From positions 3,410,001 through 3,474,000 of the forward strand of contig NZ_OY726395.1 in the NCBI RefSeq assembly GCF_963378085.1: DNA of 64,000 nucleotides. Direction: 5' to 3'. Made by a program: the position numbers and the translations under genes. Within the stretch, counting starts at the first letter, position 1; every line of letters begins with the position of its first letter. The notes under the pieces were generated by a model. It saw nothing but the letters and a program-made list of their open reading frames with translations. It searched no databases and had not been told where the DNA came from. Shown piece by piece: positions 61,616-64,000 of the stretch. This DNA comes from Mycolicibacterium sp. MU0050 (lineage in GTDB: Bacteria; Actinomycetota; Actinomycetes; Mycobacteriales; Mycobacteriaceae).

Positions 61616-63379
61616 ATGTCCGATACCAAGGTCCCCGTACTGATCGTCGGCGGCGGCGCCTCCGGTCTGATGACCTCGATCATGCTGTCGTGTCACGGAA
61701 TCGACCACATCCTCGTCGAACGTCACGAGGGCACGTCGATCCTGCCGAAGGCGCACTACCTGAATCAACGGGCGATGGAGCTGTTCCGTCAGTTCGAGGT
61801 CGCCGACGACATCTACGCCGTGGGCACGCCGACGGAGAAGATGGCCTCGGTGGTCTGGCAGACCACCCTCGCCGGGGACGGGCCGCTGCAGCGCAAGACC
61901 TTCTACAAGATGGACTGTTTCGGCGGTGGCGCGCTCACCGAGCAGTACCTGCGCGACAGTGCGAGCCGGTCGACCAACTATCCGCAGCTGCGCCTGGAAC
62001 CCATCATGCGCCAGCACGCCGAGAAGCGTGCGGCGGGACGGATTCTGTTCCATCACGAGCTGACCGAGATGAGCCAGAGCGACGACGCGGTCACCGCGAC
62101 GATCCGCGATCGCTCGTCGGGCGAAACCTTCACCGTCACCGCCGATTACCTCGTCGGCGCCGACGGCGGCAAGACCATCGGCCAGATGATCGGCGCCACG
62201 ATGGTCGGCGCCCACGACTTGCTCGACATCGTCACCGCGCACCTGAAGGCGGATCTGTCCCCGTGGTGGGAAGACGATGTGCTGATCGCGCATTTCATCA
62301 ATCCGGAGGCCGGGTCGTACCCGTCCGGCGGCAACATGGTGCAGATGGGCCCGACGTGGGGCAAGCACTCCGAGGAGTGGGCCTTCCATTTCGCGTTCCT
62401 GCCCACCGACGACTCCGACCTCGACGAGCAGGCGATCTCGGCCAAGATCCGGGAACTGCTGGGGGTCGGCGACATGCCGATGGAGATCCTGCGCATCAGC
62501 CACTGGTCGGTGCAGGGTTCGGTCGCCGACAAGTACTCGCAGGGCCGGGTCTTCCTGGTCGGCGACGCGGTGCACCGCCACCCGCCGACCACGGGACTGG
62601 GCATGAACACCTGTGTGCAGGACGCGCAGAACCTGGCCTGGAAGCTGGCGGCCGTGCTCAAGGGCCAGGCCGGCCCGGCGCTGCTGGACACCTACGCCGC
62701 CGAGCGGCAACCGGAGGGGTTGCGGATCGTCGACTGGGCGCTGCACACCATGCAGAACCATTTCGTGGTCGACTCGGGAATCGGGCTGCTGCCGGTCCCG
62801 GTGCCCCCGGAGATGCACCGCGGGGTGTTCGAGATCTTCTTCTCCGACACCCCGATGGGCGCCGCCCGCCGGGCCCGCTTCGAAGAGGTGGTCAAGACCC
62901 AGCGGGTCGAGTTCCAGGCCCACGACCTGGAACTCGGCATCGCCTACGCCGCGGGCGCGCTCGTGCCGGACGGCTCGGCGCCGCCGCCGGTCGATCCGAT
63001 GGGATCGGTCTATCACCCGACGTCGCGGCCGGGTCACCGGTTGCCGCACGCCTGGCTCGAGCACGCCGGCAACCGGGTCTCCACCCACGACCTCGCCGGC
63101 AACGACGGCCGGTTCGTCCTGATCACCGGGGCGCGGGGGCAGGCGTGGGCCGACGCGGCGGCCGCGGCCGCCGAGCGGTTCGGGGTGACCATCTCGGTCG
63201 CGTCGATCGGCGGCGACTACCGCGACGTGGACGGCCAGTGGGCCGAGGTCGGCGAGATCGCCGACGACGGTGCGATTCTTGTGCGTCCCGACAACTTTGT
63301 CGCCTGGCGCAGTACGACTTCGGCCGCCAATCCGGCCGATGAGCTTGCCGGCGCCGTAGGCGCTGTCTTGTCCCGCTGA
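61616..63379 (+). CDS. Class A FAD-dependent aromatic hydroxylase (MhpA/PheA type)
   Basis: A 587-residue FAD_binding_3 monooxygenase. The ADP-binding motif is LIVGGGASGLMTSIML (about residues 7-22), the DG-type motif is LVGADGGKTIG (about 177), and the GD motif is VFLVGDAVHRHPPTTGLGMNTCVQDAQNLAWKL (about 310-342). The last 90 or so residues form a thioredoxin-like domain as in phenol hydroxylases. It should hydroxylate a phenolic ring using NAD(P)H and O2, upstream of ring cleavage by the VOC protein. GAAAGAGG precedes the ATG. Confidence 0.91.
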   Translation: MSDTKVPVLIVGGGASGLMTSIMLSCHGIDHILVERHEGTSILPKAHYLNQRAMELFRQFEVADDIYAVGTPTEKMASVVWQTTLAGDGPLQRKTFYKMDCFGGGALTEQYLRDSASRSTNYPQLRLEPIMRQHAEKRAAGRILFHHELTEMSQSDDAVTATIRDRSSGETFTVTADYLVGADGGKTIGQMIGATMVGAHDLLDIVTAHLKADLSPWWEDDVLIAHFINPEAGSYPSGGNMVQMGPTWGKHSEEWAFHFAFLPTDDSDLDEQAISAKIRELLGVGDMPMEILRISHWSVQGSVADKYSQGRVFLVGDAVHRHPPTTGLGMNTCVQDAQNLAWKLAAVLKGQAGPALLDTYAAERQPEGLRIVDWALHTMQNHFVVDSGIGLLPVPVPPEMHRGVFEIFFSDTPMGAARRARFEEVVKTQRVEFQAHDLELGIAYAAGALVPDGSAPPPVDPMGSVYHPTSRPGHRLPHAWLEHAGNRVSTHDLAGNDGRFVLITGARGQAWADAAAAAAERFGVTISVASIGGDYRDVDGQWAEVGEIADDGAILVRPDNFVAWRSTTSAANPADELAGAVGAVLSR

Positions 63380-63417
63380 AGGCCAGCGGAAATCCCAACC
63401 CGCTCGACGAGGAGGAA

Positions 63418-63969
63418 ATGGTGACCCATCCGAATCTGAAACCAGATTTCGAGGAGCCGATCGCACTGTTCGGCAGCGATCCGCAGGACGTGGCGGACAT
63501 CGCCAAGATGGAGAAGGACGCCGAGCGCGTCTACAACAACGAGTGGTTGAAGGTCTACGACGCCCCGCTGAAGTACTACGCGGACCACGAGGACGTCAGC
63601 TTCATCGACATCCTCTCCCCCGGTGAGTATTTCGGTGACGATGTGCGGAAATGGTTCATGTACATCAGCCCGCAGTTCGTCGGCGACTTCGGTCTGATCA
63701 ATATGCGGATCTACGCCAAGAACGGCGTCGGCTTCGTGTACATGAACCAGACCTACCAGGGCAAGCTCGAGGACGGTTCGGAGTTCGTCTGGAAGATGCG
63801 CCAGACCGATACCGTCGAGAAGATCGACGGTGAGTGGAAGATCCTGCACACCCACCTGTCGTTCGCGGCGGTGCCCGAGGCCAAGCATCCCGACCGCTGG
63901 CAGGTCGACCGCGAGTACCCGAAGCGTCCGCCGGCCTGGGAAGTCAGCGCCAAGCTGGCCGGGGGCTGA
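63418..63969 (+). CDS. SnoaL/NTF2-like protein
   Basis: A 183-residue NTF2-like protein (SnoaL_3 type): YNNEWLKVYDAPLKYYADHEDVSFIDILSPGEYFGDD, GFVYMNQTYQGKLEDGSEFVWKMRQTDTVEKIDGEWKILHTHLSFA. The block EKIDGEWKILHTHLS is typical of the superfamily. It may be an isomerase or binding protein of the pathway. GAGGAGGA precedes the ATG 38 bp after the hydroxylase stop, so it belongs to the same operon. Confidence 0.82.
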   Translation: MVTHPNLKPDFEEPIALFGSDPQDVADIAKMEKDAERVYNNEWLKVYDAPLKYYADHEDVSFIDILSPGEYFGDDVRKWFMYISPQFVGDFGLINMRIYAKNGVGFVYMNQTYQGKLEDGSEFVWKMRQTDTVEKIDGEWKILHTHLSFAAVPEAKHPDRWQVDREYPKRPPAWEVSAKLAGG

Positions 63970-64000
63970 CGGCCCTCGGGTGCGGGTGAGCGGATCAGCG

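Noticed and set aside
61430..63466. 678-residue minus-strand open frame over the FAD hydroxylase
   Set aside because: Antisense shadow with no recognisable domain; the plus strand has all flavin hydroxylase motifs.
1..64000. tRNA, rRNA, CRISPR array or riboswitch
   Set aside because: I looked for cloverleaf-type sequences, regularly spaced direct repeats and known riboswitch cores and found none I could support.

Overview
The window comes from a high-GC actinobacterium, almost certainly a Mycobacterium/Mycolicibacterium. The evidence is a complete yrbEAB-mceABCDEF operon, a DUF222/HNH (13E12-type) protein behind a mycobacterial SOS box, a cutinase, an FGE with the mycobacterial Cys pair, several F420/LLM-type oxidoreductases, an AveC-like spirocyclase homologue and many TetR regulators. 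No rRNA, tRNA or CRISPR array was found. The content is mostly accessory catabolism of hydrophobic carbon sources.

Layout. 1-6.2 kb: the end of a meta-cleavage unit (hsaG-hsaF type acylating acetaldehyde dehydrogenase and 4-hydroxy-2-oxovalerate aldolase), then an MDR reductase, a PF10118 protein, an LLM oxidoreductase and a flavin amine oxidase. 6.2-13.4 kb: DUF222/HNH gene with SOS box, alpha/beta hydrolase, GH16 glucanase-like protein, DUF2237, a YdcF-like secreted protein, and a hypothetical protein coupled to an AI-2E family permease. 13.5-19 kb: a same-strand string of hotdog protein, signal-less ABC-type ligand-binding protein, TetR, acyl-CoA synthetase and FGE. 19-29 kb: lipoprotein, MFS exporter, small secreted protein, a Baeyer-Villiger monooxygenase/TetR/flavin monooxygenase operon, cutinase, a 33-residue two-CxxC peptide, an AveC-like membrane protein and its divergent TetR. 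28.9-34.3 kb: an Lrp/AsnC regulator divergent from an E1-E2 2-oxoacid dehydrogenase pair, followed by an NAD(P)-binding protein and a TetR. 34.3-40.3 kb: MetX-like hydrolase, IS110-family element, formamidase (fmdA-fmdB), MarR and a second signal-less ligand-binding protein.

40.3-53.8 kb: a long, tightly overlapping minus-strand operon: P450, 3Fe-4S ferredoxin, yrbEA, yrbEB, mceA-F, an Mce-associated membrane protein, four small exported proteins, then an NTF2-like protein and an SDR. 54.2-64 kb: a ring-degradation set of phthalate-type reductase, a broken FAD oxidoreductase, an HsaA-like flavin monooxygenase, TetR, VOC dioxygenase-like protein, FAH-family hydrolase, acetoacetyl-CoA synthetase, class A FAD hydroxylase and an NTF2-like protein.

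The most interesting signal is a dyad, TTGAC-N5-RTCAA, present four times (53960, 54116, 57115, 58033). Three copies have an extra adjacent GACT-N3-AGTC dyad. Each copy overlaps a plausible -35 box: for the P450-mce operon, the reductase, the HsaA-like gene and the VOC-FAH-AacS-hydroxylase operon. I infer one TetR regulon, with the regulator probably encoded at 57285-57941, that joins a dedicated Mce importer, a P450 system and a ring-cleavage pathway ending in acetoacetate. The substrate cannot be read from the sequence.
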